This document shows positions 25,325 to 32,930 of a DNA stretch of 64,000 nucleotides, one piece after another. This DNA is from JAKFEW01 sp036675505 (lineage in GTDB: Bacteria > Cyanobacteriota > Sericytochromatia > S15B-MN24 > JAQBPE01): contig JAKFEW010000041.1 in assembly GCA_036675505.1 (NCBI GenBank), forward strand, positions 62,001-126,000, in the 5' to 3' direction. The position numbers and the translations under genes were made by a program. Within the stretch, counting starts at the first letter, position 1. Every line of letters starts with the position of its first letter. The notes beneath the pieces are model-generated. The model did not search any database. It was not told the DNA's origin and saw nothing but the letters and a program-made list of their open reading frames with translations.

Positions 25325-26593
25325 GTGAACGCCTACATCTTCCCCTCCCACGTCCGCCTGTACCCGCTCGACGACCATGCCGCCGAGTGGCGGGTGCTCG
25401 ACGTGCCGCTCGCCGCCGTTCAGGACGCCGTGCTGCGCGCCCACGGCCTCACGCCCGTGCGGGTCGAGGACCGCGCCGCGATCCGCGAGGCCGGCCCGCA
25501 CCTCGTCCTGGCCGACAACCTCTGGCTCACGCCGGAGGCCCTGGGCGCCTTCCTGGCCGATGCGCGCGCGCGCGGGCGCAGCGCCCGCTGCTACGCCGCG
25601 CCCGGCCCCTTCGCCGAGCGCGTCCTCTGGCACCTGGAGCACGACCACGTCGGCGGCAAGCCGCTCCCGCTCTGGTGGTATCAGCCTGGCGCCGCGGCGC
25701 CCGAGCCGTTGCTCCTGACCCTCGACGAGGAGACCTTCGACGTCCGCATGCCGGCCCACATGGGCATCGCCGAGGGCAAGGGGCTCGAGACGCTGCTCAC
25801 GCGCCGCGCGATGGTCGACATCGAGTCGTGGCCCAACTTGTGGGCGGCGAACATGCAGGCGCTCTTCGCGATCACCAAGCGCGCCAAGCACCTACCCTGG
25901 TGGAAAGCCCTCTACGTGGGCATCGCCGGGCGCGGCAACCTCTTCCGCATGATGGGCAAGCTCAACACGATCGGCAAGAACTGCCGGATCCACCCGACCG
26001 CGGTGGTGGAGCTCTCGGTGATCGGCGACGACGTCGAGATCGGCGCCTACGCGGTGGTGCGCAACTGCGTGGTGGGCAGGGGCGCCCTGATCGACGATCA
26101 CGCGTCGGTGCGGGCCTGCGTGGTGGGTGAGGGCGCCTCGATCGCGAACAACAACAACGTGCTCATGTGCGTCGTCTATCCACGCGCCTTCTTGATCTCG
26201 GGGCCCTACCAGTTCAGCCTCTTCGGCGCGGATTGCGCGATCATGCACTGCATCTGCTGCGACACCCGCCTCGACGCCCGCACGGTGATGGCCGAGGTCG
26301 GCCCCGGCATCTCGGTCGACTCGCGCCAGCGCTACCTCGGCTCTTGCTACGGCCACCGCGTCCGCGCGGGCGCGGGCTCGATCACCGCGCCGGGCCGCGC
26401 GATCCCCAACGACATCTTCTTCCTGCCGCCGGTCGACGCGGTGGTGGGCGGCGTCGACGCGGATCTGCCGCGCCGCAAGAACCTCGTCACCGAGGGCGGC
26501 CGGCTGGCCTACAAGGGCCGCAAGCCCGTCCCGCCGCCGCCGCTCGACGAGCCGATCGCCGTCGTCATCGAGGGCCCCACCGAGGCGCTCTGA
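25325..26593 (+). CDS. Left-handed beta-helix (hexapeptide-repeat) acyltransferase-like protein
   Basis: 422 residues from GTG at 25325, 21 bp after the ketosynthase. The first 190 residues are a distinct N-terminal domain with a polar/aromatic composition. From about 215 hexapeptide turns appear (IGKNCRIHPTAVV, VIGDDVEIGAYAVV, VVGRGALIDDHASV, VVGEGASIANNNNV), interrupted by a Cys-rich stretch (AIMHCICCD), then further turns and a Pro-rich tail. LpxA/GlmU-like proteins of this fold transfer acyl or related groups from ACP or CoA. Position after a ketosynthase suggests transfer of its product to a sugar or lipid; that is inference. Confidence 0.85.
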   Translation: MNAYIFPSHVRLYPLDDHAAEWRVLDVPLAAVQDAVLRAHGLTPVRVEDRAAIREAGPHLVLADNLWLTPEALGAFLADARARGRSARCYAAPGPFAERVLWHLEHDHVGGKPLPLWWYQPGAAAPEPLLLTLDEETFDVRMPAHMGIAEGKGLETLLTRRAMVDIESWPNLWAANMQALFAITKRAKHLPWWKALYVGIAGRGNLFRMMGKLNTIGKNCRIHPTAVVELSVIGDDVEIGAYAVVRNCVVGRGALIDDHASVRACVVGEGASIANNNNVLMCVVYPRAFLISGPYQFSLFGADCAIMHCICCDTRLDARTVMAEVGPGISVDSRQRYLGSCYGHRVRAGAGSITAPGRAIPNDIFFLPPVDAVVGGVDADLPRRKNLVTEGGRLAYKGRKPVPPPPLDEPIAVVIEGPTEAL

Positions 26594-26674
26594 CGACCCG
26601 CGATGGGTGGCCGAGCAGGTCGTCGCGGCTGGCAACCATGCTAATGTTGTGCCAGCGGCCCACCCAATGGTTGT

Positions 26675-27280
26675 ATGACCTGGGTCAATGTATCACGTTT
26701 TCGTGTCGGCACGTTTTTAATGCGCAAGCCAATCATCATCACGCTGGTCCTGATCGGCGCAGGGATCCTCCTGGGCACGCTCGGCACCTTCTCGCTGCCT
26801 ATCGGCCGGGGCATCAGCCAGTTCTGGCCCGGCATCGTGGTCCAGGTGGAAGGCGGCATCTGGTTCGGCGCGTGGGGCGGGCTGATTTCGGCGGTCACGT
26901 TCCCGATCTTCACCAACCTGCTCACCGGCGGCACGGTCTCGAACGTGCTGGGCTTCATTCCGGCCAATTGCGCGCAGGGCATGGTGCCCTGTTGGGCCTA
27001 TCGCCACTTCGGCGTGTCGCCGGAGGCCCCCGGGCGGCGGGGCTTCCTCTTCTACGTCTGCTGGGCCGCGGTCCTGCCGAGCCTGGCCGGCGCCCTGCTC
27101 GGCGTGGGGGCGCTCGCGGCGTTCGGCGAGGTGAGGAGCGGCACCGATTTCTGGTACCTGACCTGGAACTGGGCGCTCGCCAACAGCCTCGGCTCGATCG
27201 TGTTGGGGTGGCCCATGCTCAAGGTCTTGACGCCCATCTGGCGTGAAGCGGGCCTGTTGGTCCAGGGCTATTGGACATGA
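26675..27280 (+). CDS. Integral membrane protein, ECF S-component/sensor-like
   Basis: 201 residues (186 if the ATG at 26720 is used), about six hydrophobic segments: IIITLVLIGAGILLGTLG, then segments near WPGIVVQVEGGIWFGAWGGLI, VTFPIFTNLL, FLFYVCWAAVLPSLAGALLG and the final SLGSIVLGWPML. The compact six-helix layout and the glycine-rich third helix recall vitamin-uptake S components, but I cannot name a substrate. No ribosome site is seen at either start. It overlaps the histidine kinase gene by ATGA, suggesting that it senses or imports the ligand the kinase responds to. Confidence 0.78.
   Translation: MTWVNVSRFRVGTFLMRKPIIITLVLIGAGILLGTLGTFSLPIGRGISQFWPGIVVQVEGGIWFGAWGGLISAVTFPIFTNLLTGGTVSNVLGFIPANCAQGMVPCWAYRHFGVSPEAPGRRGFLFYVCWAAVLPSLAGALLGVGALAAFGEVRSGTDFWYLTWNWALANSLGSIVLGWPMLKVLTPIWREAGLLVQGYWT
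26676..26687. promoter_or_regulatory. Inverted repeat TGACC-TG-GGTCA
   Basis: A perfect 5-base inverted repeat with a 2-base centre overlaps the upstream candidate start of the membrane-protein gene. If it is an operator, the true start would be the ATG at 26720. Two CACGTTTT words lie just downstream. Confidence 0.35.
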
Positions 27281-28860
27281 GCGAGGCGTCGGTGACTGGC
27301 CACGGGGCTTGGCGCAAGCGGATCGAAGATCTCTCGATCCGGGTCAAATTGCTGCTGGGCCTGGTGCTGGTCGGCGTGCTGCCGTTCGTGGCCCTTTCGG
27401 CCCTGGAGATCTGGCGGCACGGCGGGCGACCGCCCCAGGGCAGCAACTTCTTTGCGCTGTTCGTCAGCGTGGGGCTGTTGCTCTCGGCCATCGCCGCAGG
27501 TGCGCTCGCCCAGCTGATCGTCAAGCCGCTCAAGGACTTGCAGGAGAACGTGGAGGCCCTCATGGTGGGCGCCGAGCGAGGGCTGGACCTGGGGCGGGGC
27601 GATGAAATCGGGCGGCTCGCGATCGCCTTCGATGCGCTGCTCGCCGAGCGCCGGGCCGCGGACGCCAAGCTGCGGGCGATCGTCACCTCCACGACCGATG
27701 CCATCTTCATCAAGGACCTGGAGGGTCGCTACGTGTTGTTCAACCCGGCCGGCGCCCAGGCCTTCGGCCTCGACGTCGGGGAGGTGCTTGGCCGCACCGA
27801 CGATGCGTTTTTCCCGCCCGAGGTGGTCGACCGGTTCCACGCGGACGACCGGGCGGTCATCTCCCTGGGCATCCCTCGCACGGTCGAGGAGACCGTGGCA
27901 AGCCCGGAGGGCCCGCGCACCATGCTCACGAGCAAGTTTCCCTATCGCGCCGAGGACGGCGCGGTCATCGGCCTGATCGGCGTCTCACGGGACATCACGG
28001 AGCGCAAGCGCGCCGAGGAAGAGCGCGCCCAGCTGCTCATCCGGGAACAGCGCGCCCTGGCGGACGCCGAGGCGGCCAAGGAGGTCAACCGCCTGAAGAG
28101 CGCCTTCATCAGCGCGATTTCCCACGAGCTTCGCACGCCTCTCACCTCGATCATGGGCTACTCGGAGTTCCTCGAGGACGAGATCGGCGGCGCGCTGGCG
28201 CCCTCGCAGGCGGAGTACGTCCGGCAGATCCAGAGCGGCACGCGGCGGCTGCGCTTCCTGGTGGATGACCTGCTGGACGCCGCGCGCATGGACGCCGGCA
28301 CGTTCAGCCTGCAGCTCGTCGAGGGCGACTTCGGCGAGAAGGTGCGCGCCGTCATCGAGAGCCTCAAGCCCCAGGCGGACGAGGCGAACCTGGCGCTCGA
28401 GGTCCAGCTTCCGGAACTCCCGCTGCGCCTCACGTTCGATGCCCAGCGGATCGAGCAGGTGCTGATCAACCTCGTGAGCAACGCGATCAAGTTCACCGAG
28501 GGGGGCGGTCGGGTACTCGTGCGCGCCTCCTTCAAGGAGGGCGGCCTCCGCTGCGAGGTGGCGGACACAGGCATCGGCATCCCCCCCGACGACGTCCCCA
28601 AGCTCTTCCAGCGGTTCAGCCAGCTCGAGGCCGGGGTGCGCCACGTGGGCGGCACCGGCCTGGGGCTCTCAATCAGCAAGGCCCTCGTCGAGGCGCATGG
28701 AGGCCGGATCGGGGTCGAGAGCGAGCCGCAACGGGGCACCACGTTCTGGTTCACGCTGCCGCTTTCCGCCAGCCCACGGGAATCGACGGAACCTGGTGGC
28801 GAAGTCGTGGAGCGCGAGATTACCGGCGAAAGCTCACCGGGGTCGCCCTCTCGGAACTGA
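27277..28860 (+). CDS. PAS-domain membrane sensor histidine kinase
   Basis: 527 residues from ATG at 27277 (overlapping the previous stop). Two membrane segments (about 24-46 and 62-84) enclose only a short external loop; a HAMP-like linker follows (KPLKDLQENVEALM). The PAS domain is about 125-245 (TTDAIFIKDLEGRYVLFN). HisKA has the phospho-acceptor in SHELRTPL (His about 283). The ATPase domain shows N box LVSNAIKF, G1 DTGIGIP, F box and GGTGLGLSISK. All catalytic boxes look intact. No response regulator is adjacent. The tiny extracellular loop suggests that sensing occurs through the PAS domain or through the coupled membrane protein. Confidence 0.94.
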   Translation: MSEASVTGHGAWRKRIEDLSIRVKLLLGLVLVGVLPFVALSALEIWRHGGRPPQGSNFFALFVSVGLLLSAIAAGALAQLIVKPLKDLQENVEALMVGAERGLDLGRGDEIGRLAIAFDALLAERRAADAKLRAIVTSTTDAIFIKDLEGRYVLFNPAGAQAFGLDVGEVLGRTDDAFFPPEVVDRFHADDRAVISLGIPRTVEETVASPEGPRTMLTSKFPYRAEDGAVIGLIGVSRDITERKRAEEERAQLLIREQRALADAEAAKEVNRLKSAFISAISHELRTPLTSIMGYSEFLEDEIGGALAPSQAEYVRQIQSGTRRLRFLVDDLLDAARMDAGTFSLQLVEGDFGEKVRAVIESLKPQADEANLALEVQLPELPLRLTFDAQRIEQVLINLVSNAIKFTEGGGRVLVRASFKEGGLRCEVADTGIGIPPDDVPKLFQRFSQLEAGVRHVGGTGLGLSISKALVEAHGGRIGVESEPQRGTTFWFTLPLSASPRESTEPGGEVVEREITGESSPGSPSRN

Positions 28861-28884
28861 GTCCAGGCGCGCCACGCTCGGCGC

Positions 28885-29820
28885 CTACGCCGCGGGTGTT
28901 GCCGGTCCGCCGGCCGTCACCGGGTCCGCTGATGGCACCACCGTCGCCACGTCCCACGGCTCTTCCAGCGCGCCTGCCGGCTTGCGGTCATGATCCCAAC
29001 AAACGTCCCAGGCCAACCCCAGCCGCTCGAACGTCCATAGCAGGTACTTCGACGGATCCGGCTCCCACCACGTGACCCCGTGCTTCGCGCGGCGCGGGTA
29101 TGCGTGGTGGTGGTTGTGGAACGACTCGCCGAACGAGAACGCGCCGAGCCACCAGATGTTGCGGCTCATGTCCGGCGCCGGCGTCTCGGTGCTGCGGTAG
29201 CCGAACTGCGGCAGGTGGCAGAAGGAGGCGATCATCATCCAGCCGAAGTGGAAGCTCAGCACGATCGGCACGTACAGGCCCCACAACACGGTGCCCAGGC
29301 CCGCCCAGCCGCCGCCGCCGATGGCGAACAGCGCGCCCGCATAAAGGAAATGCGGCACGAGGGCGAGCAGCGGGTTCTCCCAGCAGCGCAGCCACCAGGT
29401 CTTGCGGAGGTCGGTCGCCATCGGGCGGATCTGGTCGACCCAGGCCATGTCGAGCTTCGCCAGCCAGCCGAAGTGCGCGTACCACCAGCCGTCGTTGGGG
29501 GAATGCAGGTCGTCGTGCCCGTCCGGGTGGGCGTGGTGGTAGCGGTGCGTGCAGGCCCAGCGGATCGGGTCGCCGGAGAGGCCGGTCAGGCCGCCGGCCA
29601 GGAAGAACCACTCCAGCGGGCGGACCATCTTGAAGCCGCGGTGCGTCAGGTAGCGGTGGTAGTAGAGCGAGCTCGCGAAGCCGAACCAGAGGTAGCCGAG
29701 GAAGGCCAGGAGCACGTCCGCGGGCCGCGGGCGGAACATGACCACCGCGGCGAGCGCGAGCAGGTGCATGTTCAACAAGCCGACGGCGAGCGGCGGGTTC
29801 CAGCGGGCGTTGGCGAACAT
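28885..29820 (-). CDS. Membrane fatty-acyl desaturase (delta-9 type)
   Basis: 311 residues from ATG at 29820; GGAGG lies 10 nt upstream. The three histidine boxes of acyl-CoA/acyl-lipid desaturases are complete: HRYLTHR (about 56-62), HRYHHAH (about 92-98) and HNHHHAYP (about 240-247). Four hydrophobic segments alternate with the boxes as in the family. It introduces a cis double bond into a saturated acyl chain using O2 and reductant. Upstream lie a GGGTATA element and an unusually stable hairpin that might govern expression, for example by temperature. Confidence 0.94.
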   Translation of the reverse strand: MFANARWNPPLAVGLLNMHLLALAAVVMFRPRPADVLLAFLGYLWFGFASSLYYHRYLTHRGFKMVRPLEWFFLAGGLTGLSGDPIRWACTHRYHHAHPDGHDDLHSPNDGWWYAHFGWLAKLDMAWVDQIRPMATDLRKTWWLRCWENPLLALVPHFLYAGALFAIGGGGWAGLGTVLWGLYVPIVLSFHFGWMMIASFCHLPQFGYRSTETPAPDMSRNIWWLGAFSFGESFHNHHHAYPRRAKHGVTWWEPDPSKYLLWTFERLGLAWDVCWDHDRKPAGALEEPWDVATVVPSADPVTAGGPATPAA

Positions 29821-29840
29821 GGGGCGGCATCCTCCGTGCT

Positions 29841-29850
29841 TCGTATACCC
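29841..29850 (-). promoter_or_regulatory. GGGTATACGA -10-like element
   Basis: Minus strand GGGTATACGA, 20 bases before the desaturase ATG and just upstream of its GGAGG. The identical decamer occurs before the MMPL gene at 35307-35316. No clear -35. Confidence 0.42.
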
Positions 29851-29869
29851 GGCGGTCCGGCGCGGCGCG

Positions 29870-29916
29870 CCAAGCGAGCGCCCCCCTCCGGCTGATGGAG
29901 GGGGGCGCTTGCTTGG
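29870..29916. other. Stable 20-bp inverted repeat with 7-base loop
   Basis: Arms 29870-29889 and 29897-29916 are complementary at 19 of 20 positions. There is no T tract on either side, and the element stands between divergent genes, upstream of the desaturase -10-like word. It is therefore not an ordinary terminator for either neighbour; it could insulate the two units or bind a regulator. Confidence 0.6.
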
Positions 29917-30043
29917 AGCCGGAGCTCCGACTCGAAAGGTGCCCTGGACGGTTCGCTCGCCACCGGGGTGGTCCGCCCAGGACATTGTCAGCGTAGCGCG
30001 TCAGGACGCCCCGCGCCCATCCGCAGAAAACCCTCATGTTTCG

Positions 30044-30070
30044 TTGCGACCCTTGCCCGTCGGGTACAAT
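30044..30070 (+). promoter_or_regulatory. Sigma-70-like promoter of the acidic lipoprotein gene
   Basis: TTGCGA (30044-30049), 15-base spacer, TACAAT (30065-30070), preceded by GGG. The start codon lies at 30100 after an ACACCCTGGAGG leader word. Confidence 0.5.
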
Positions 30071-30099
30071 AACAGTGAATTAACACCCTGGAGGCGGCC

Positions 30100-30975
30100 A
30101 TGCTCCGAGCCCGCGAATGCGCATCGTTCCTCGCCCTGGCGCTCTTCGCGCTCACGGGGTGCGTGCGCGTGGTCAACGTGCCACCGCCGATGCCCCGGCC
30201 GAACCCGCCGGCGGTGCTGAGCCAGCTCGCGCTGGTCGTGCCGATCACGGACACGACGATGCCCTACGTTTCCGTGCCCTGGCACCGCGCCAGGCTGACG
30301 ATCGGCCGGCATGACGGCTCGATGGCCGAGATCACGCACACCTTCGAGAGCACGCGGACGGGGCTGCGCTCGGTCGGGCACTTCCCGACCCTGCCGCCCG
30401 GGCCCGGCTACTGGATCCGCGTCGAGCTGGTCCAGTCGGTGCCGGACGGCACGGAGCGCATCGTGGGCCGCGGCTGGGCGGGCGACGAGGACGAGGACGG
30501 CATCAGCTTCATCTCGGGCGGCAACCTCGCGCGCCTGAACATCAAGCCCACGATGATCGGCCAGCAGATCGCGCTCGCGCCGGTGCGCCCGCCGCGCATC
30601 GACGACGGCGACTGGCGGCCGACCTGGCGGAACGACGACTTCGACGCCCCGGTGCAGCCCGCCGTCGTGGACCTGCTGCCGCGCGACGAGGGTGCGGCGG
30701 CGCCGGTCTACGACTACGACGACCGCAAGCGCGAGCGTTACGAGCTCGACTACGGGGAGCCGGACCCCGAGGAGGTCCTCGATGAGGTCCTCGAAGAGGA
30801 TTCGACCGACGAGCCGGCCGAGGCCGCGGCGTTCGCGGAGCCGCCGGCGATCGACGAGGACGACGACGCCTACGAGGAGTCCGACGATTACGGCGCCCCG
30901 GCGAGCGACAACGAAGCCGACGTGCCGACGGGCGACGTGCTCGAGTCGTTCAGCGCGATCCAAGGGAACCGCTAG
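30100..30975 (+). CDS. Acidic lipoprotein A of a tandem pair
   Basis: 291 residues with lipobox FALTGC (about 21). The middle domain (about 58-165) aligns with the next gene: PWHRARLTIGR...PPGPGYWIRVEL...RIVGRGWAGDEDEDG...LNIKPTMIGQQIAL. The C-terminal 120 residues are extremely acidic, with runs of Asp and Glu and several Tyr, suggesting cation binding or an extended tail. GGAGG about 6 nt before ATG. No known family recognised; likely periplasmic or outer-membrane. Confidence 0.82.
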   Translation: MLRARECASFLALALFALTGCVRVVNVPPPMPRPNPPAVLSQLALVVPITDTTMPYVSVPWHRARLTIGRHDGSMAEITHTFESTRTGLRSVGHFPTLPPGPGYWIRVELVQSVPDGTERIVGRGWAGDEDEDGISFISGGNLARLNIKPTMIGQQIALAPVRPPRIDDGDWRPTWRNDDFDAPVQPAVVDLLPRDEGAAAPVYDYDDRKRERYELDYGEPDPEEVLDEVLEEDSTDEPAEAAAFAEPPAIDEDDDAYEESDDYGAPASDNEADVPTGDVLESFSAIQGNR

Positions 30976-31026
30976 CAACCCTGGCTCGTCCGACAGGACA
31001 GAGGCACGCAGGGAGGGAGCACCATC

Positions 31027-31740
31027 ATGTTCGCCAGGACCATCGCCGCCATGCTCGCAGCCGCCCTCTTCACGTCCGGCTGCGTGATCGTGCCGACCGG
31101 CACCTCGTCCGGACCGCGCAAGGCGTCGCTCGACAAGGTGATGCTCGCGATGGCCCTGCCCAAGGGCACCGACCTCGACGATTACCGCGGCGGCACGCCC
31201 TGGAACCGCGCTCGCCTCACGGTCTCGCGCCTCGACAACGGCGCGCCGGACCTCGTGCAGCCGCTCGAGGGCGTGAAGGGCGGGCTCAAGGCCAAGGCGC
31301 CGCTCAGCAACCTCGATCCGGGCGCGCCCTACCGCATGGACATCGAGCTGATCTACGACGAGCCCGGCGGCCTCGAGCGCGTGGTCGCGCGCGGCGCGAT
31401 GGGCGCGGACGAGGACGACGCCGTCGAGCTCAAGCCGGGCTCGAACCAGCTCAAGATCCCCGTCGCGCCGACGGTCAAGGGCGACAAGGTCGCGCTCGAG
31501 CCGCTGGTCATCAAGAAGTCGCGTTCGCGCGACGTCGATTTCGATGACGACGACGACGATCTGTTCGACTTCAAGATGGGCCTCGGCAAGGACGATGACG
31601 ACGACGATACGACGGTCATCTCCGAGAACGAGGACGTCCTCGCGACGGTGATCGGGGTGGTCGGCGGCGCGCTGATCGCGGGCCTGCTGGCCGGCGATGA
31701 CGAGAAGAAGGACGCCAAAAAGGCCTCCAAGACCCGCTAG
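31027..31740 (+). CDS. Acidic lipoprotein B of a tandem pair, with C-terminal membrane helix
   Basis: 237 residues; lipobox LFTSGC (about 19). The domain at about 55-160 is a paralogue of the preceding protein (PWNRARLTVSR, DPGAPYRMDIELIYDEPGGL, VVARGAMGADEDDA, LKIPVAPTVKGDKVALEPL). Two poly-Asp runs (DFDDDDDDLFDF and KDDDDDDTT) follow, then a glycine-zipper hydrophobic segment (VIGVVGGALIAGLLAG) and a Lys-rich end. A lipid anchor plus a C-terminal membrane segment is unusual. GGGAG 7 nt before ATG; 51 bp after the first paralogue. Confidence 0.82.
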   Translation: MFARTIAAMLAAALFTSGCVIVPTGTSSGPRKASLDKVMLAMALPKGTDLDDYRGGTPWNRARLTVSRLDNGAPDLVQPLEGVKGGLKAKAPLSNLDPGAPYRMDIELIYDEPGGLERVVARGAMGADEDDAVELKPGSNQLKIPVAPTVKGDKVALEPLVIKKSRSRDVDFDDDDDDLFDFKMGLGKDDDDDDTTVISENEDVLATVIGVVGGALIAGLLAGDDEKKDAKKASKTR

Positions 31741-31752
31741 CAGCACCCTTTT

Positions 31753-31774
31753 GCTCCCCTCGGCGGAGGGGAGC
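31753..31774 (+). terminator. Hairpin after the acidic lipoprotein pair
   Basis: GCTCCCCTC (31753-31761) pairs perfectly with GAGGGGAGC (31766-31774) across a 4-base loop, 12 bases after the stop codon. No T run follows, so Rho-independent function is uncertain. Confidence 0.45.
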
Positions 31775-31937
31775 CCCCCTCGAACCCACCCGGAGAGGGT
31801 AAGGGTGCGTTAGGTAATGGTTAATATACGCATGTCGGATTTACGAAAGTAGAAGGGCGGATTCACGGATTTCCACGGGTCGCGGATTGCCGGATACTGA
31901 TCTCAATCGAACCGCACCCCGCCGAAAGGAAACCCCG

Positions 31938-32930
31938 ATGTTCCGTGCCCTGACCCTCGCCGCCCTCACCCTCGCCACCGCCGCCTGTGGCACCCTCGCC
32001 CCGTTGCCCGCAGCCCGCGCCGCCGGCCTCGCCGAAGCCGCCGCGGCCCGCACGGCCCCGCGCCTCGAGCGCTTCACCTCCGGCGCCGAGGGCTTCGCGA
32101 CCCACACCTGGTGGGTGGACAGCGGGCGCGAGGTCGTCGTCTTCGACGCCCAGTTCACGCCGCAGCTGGCCGAGGCGGCGATCGCCGCCATCCGCGCCCG
32201 CACGTCCTCGCCGATCACCCACCTGGTGGTCACCCACCCGAACCCGGACAAGTTCAACGGCGCCCAGGCCTTCCGCGCGATCGGCGCGAAGGTGGTCGCG
32301 AGTGAAGCCACGGCGAAGGCCATCCCGGCGGTGCACGCCTACAAGAAGCACTACTTCGTAAACGTCGCGAAGATGTTCACCGAGGCCACCTACCCCGCGC
32401 AGGCGCGCATCGACGTCACCTTCCGCGACGCGTATCGCCTGCCGCTGGCGGGCGGCCACGCGATCGAGCTCCGCACGCTGAAGCATGCCGGCGTGGCGGC
32501 GACCCAGACCGTGGCCCACATCCCCGGCGCGAAGGCGCTCGTGGTGGGCGATCTGGTGCACCACCAGGCCCACGCGTGGCTCGAGGGCCCGATCGTGAAC
32601 GGCGCGCCGAAGCCCGACCTGGCCAGCTGGAAAGCCGCGCTGGGCGAGCTGCGGGCCTATCGCGGTACGACGGTCTACGGCGGCCGCGGCGAGCCCGCGC
32701 CGGTGGAGACGGCCGTGCGGGCGCAGGCGGCGTACCTGGACGGCATGGACCGGCTGGTGCGGGCGTACGTCAGCGCGTTGCCGGACGCGAAGGCCGCGCT
32801 GGCGGGGGCCGAGGCCGGCAAGCACTACAAGGCGCTGACGGCGCGCGCGGAGCAGGCCTTCCCGGGCTACGGGCTGGGGTTCATGGTGGAGTACGGGGTG
32901 TATGGGCTGGCGCTGAGCGTGGCGCGGTAG
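31938..32930 (+). CDS. Metallo-beta-lactamase-fold lipoprotein with degenerate metal site
   Basis: 330 residues from ATG at 31938 (AAAGGA about 9 nt upstream). Lipobox ATAAC (about 17). The fold pattern matches MBL hydrolases: WWVDSGREVVVFDAQF, then THPNPDKFNGAQAF at the metal-binding loop (about 99-112), ELRTLKHAGVAATQ and VGDLVHHQAH (about 202-210). In active members the loop is THxHxDH; here the second His is Asn and the third is Lys, leaving only the first His and the Asp. Either it binds one metal in an altered way or it is a non-catalytic binding protein. Its 3' end overlaps the convergent MMPL gene by 50 bp. Confidence 0.82.
   Translation: MFRALTLAALTLATAACGTLAPLPAARAAGLAEAAAARTAPRLERFTSGAEGFATHTWWVDSGREVVVFDAQFTPQLAEAAIAAIRARTSSPITHLVVTHPNPDKFNGAQAFRAIGAKVVASEATAKAIPAVHAYKKHYFVNVAKMFTEATYPAQARIDVTFRDAYRLPLAGGHAIELRTLKHAGVAATQTVAHIPGAKALVVGDLVHHQAHAWLEGPIVNGAPKPDLASWKAALGELRAYRGTTVYGGRGEPAPVETAVRAQAAYLDGMDRLVRAYVSALPDAKAALAGAEAGKHYKALTARAEQAFPGYGLGFMVEYGVYGLALSVAR

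Larger units (their letters stand above)
29821..30099. other. Divergent intergenic region with hairpin and two promoters
   Basis: 279 bases between the desaturase and the first acidic lipoprotein gene. It holds a GGGTATACGA element for the desaturase, a 20-base-pair hairpin, a GGAGCTCC palindrome and a sigma-70-like promoter for the rightward gene. No ORF or tRNA-like structure was seen. Confidence 0.7.

Noticed and set aside
29821..30099. tRNA or other structured RNA gene
   Set aside because: Only a simple long hairpin is present; no cloverleaf, TPsiC-like or CCA-end features were found.
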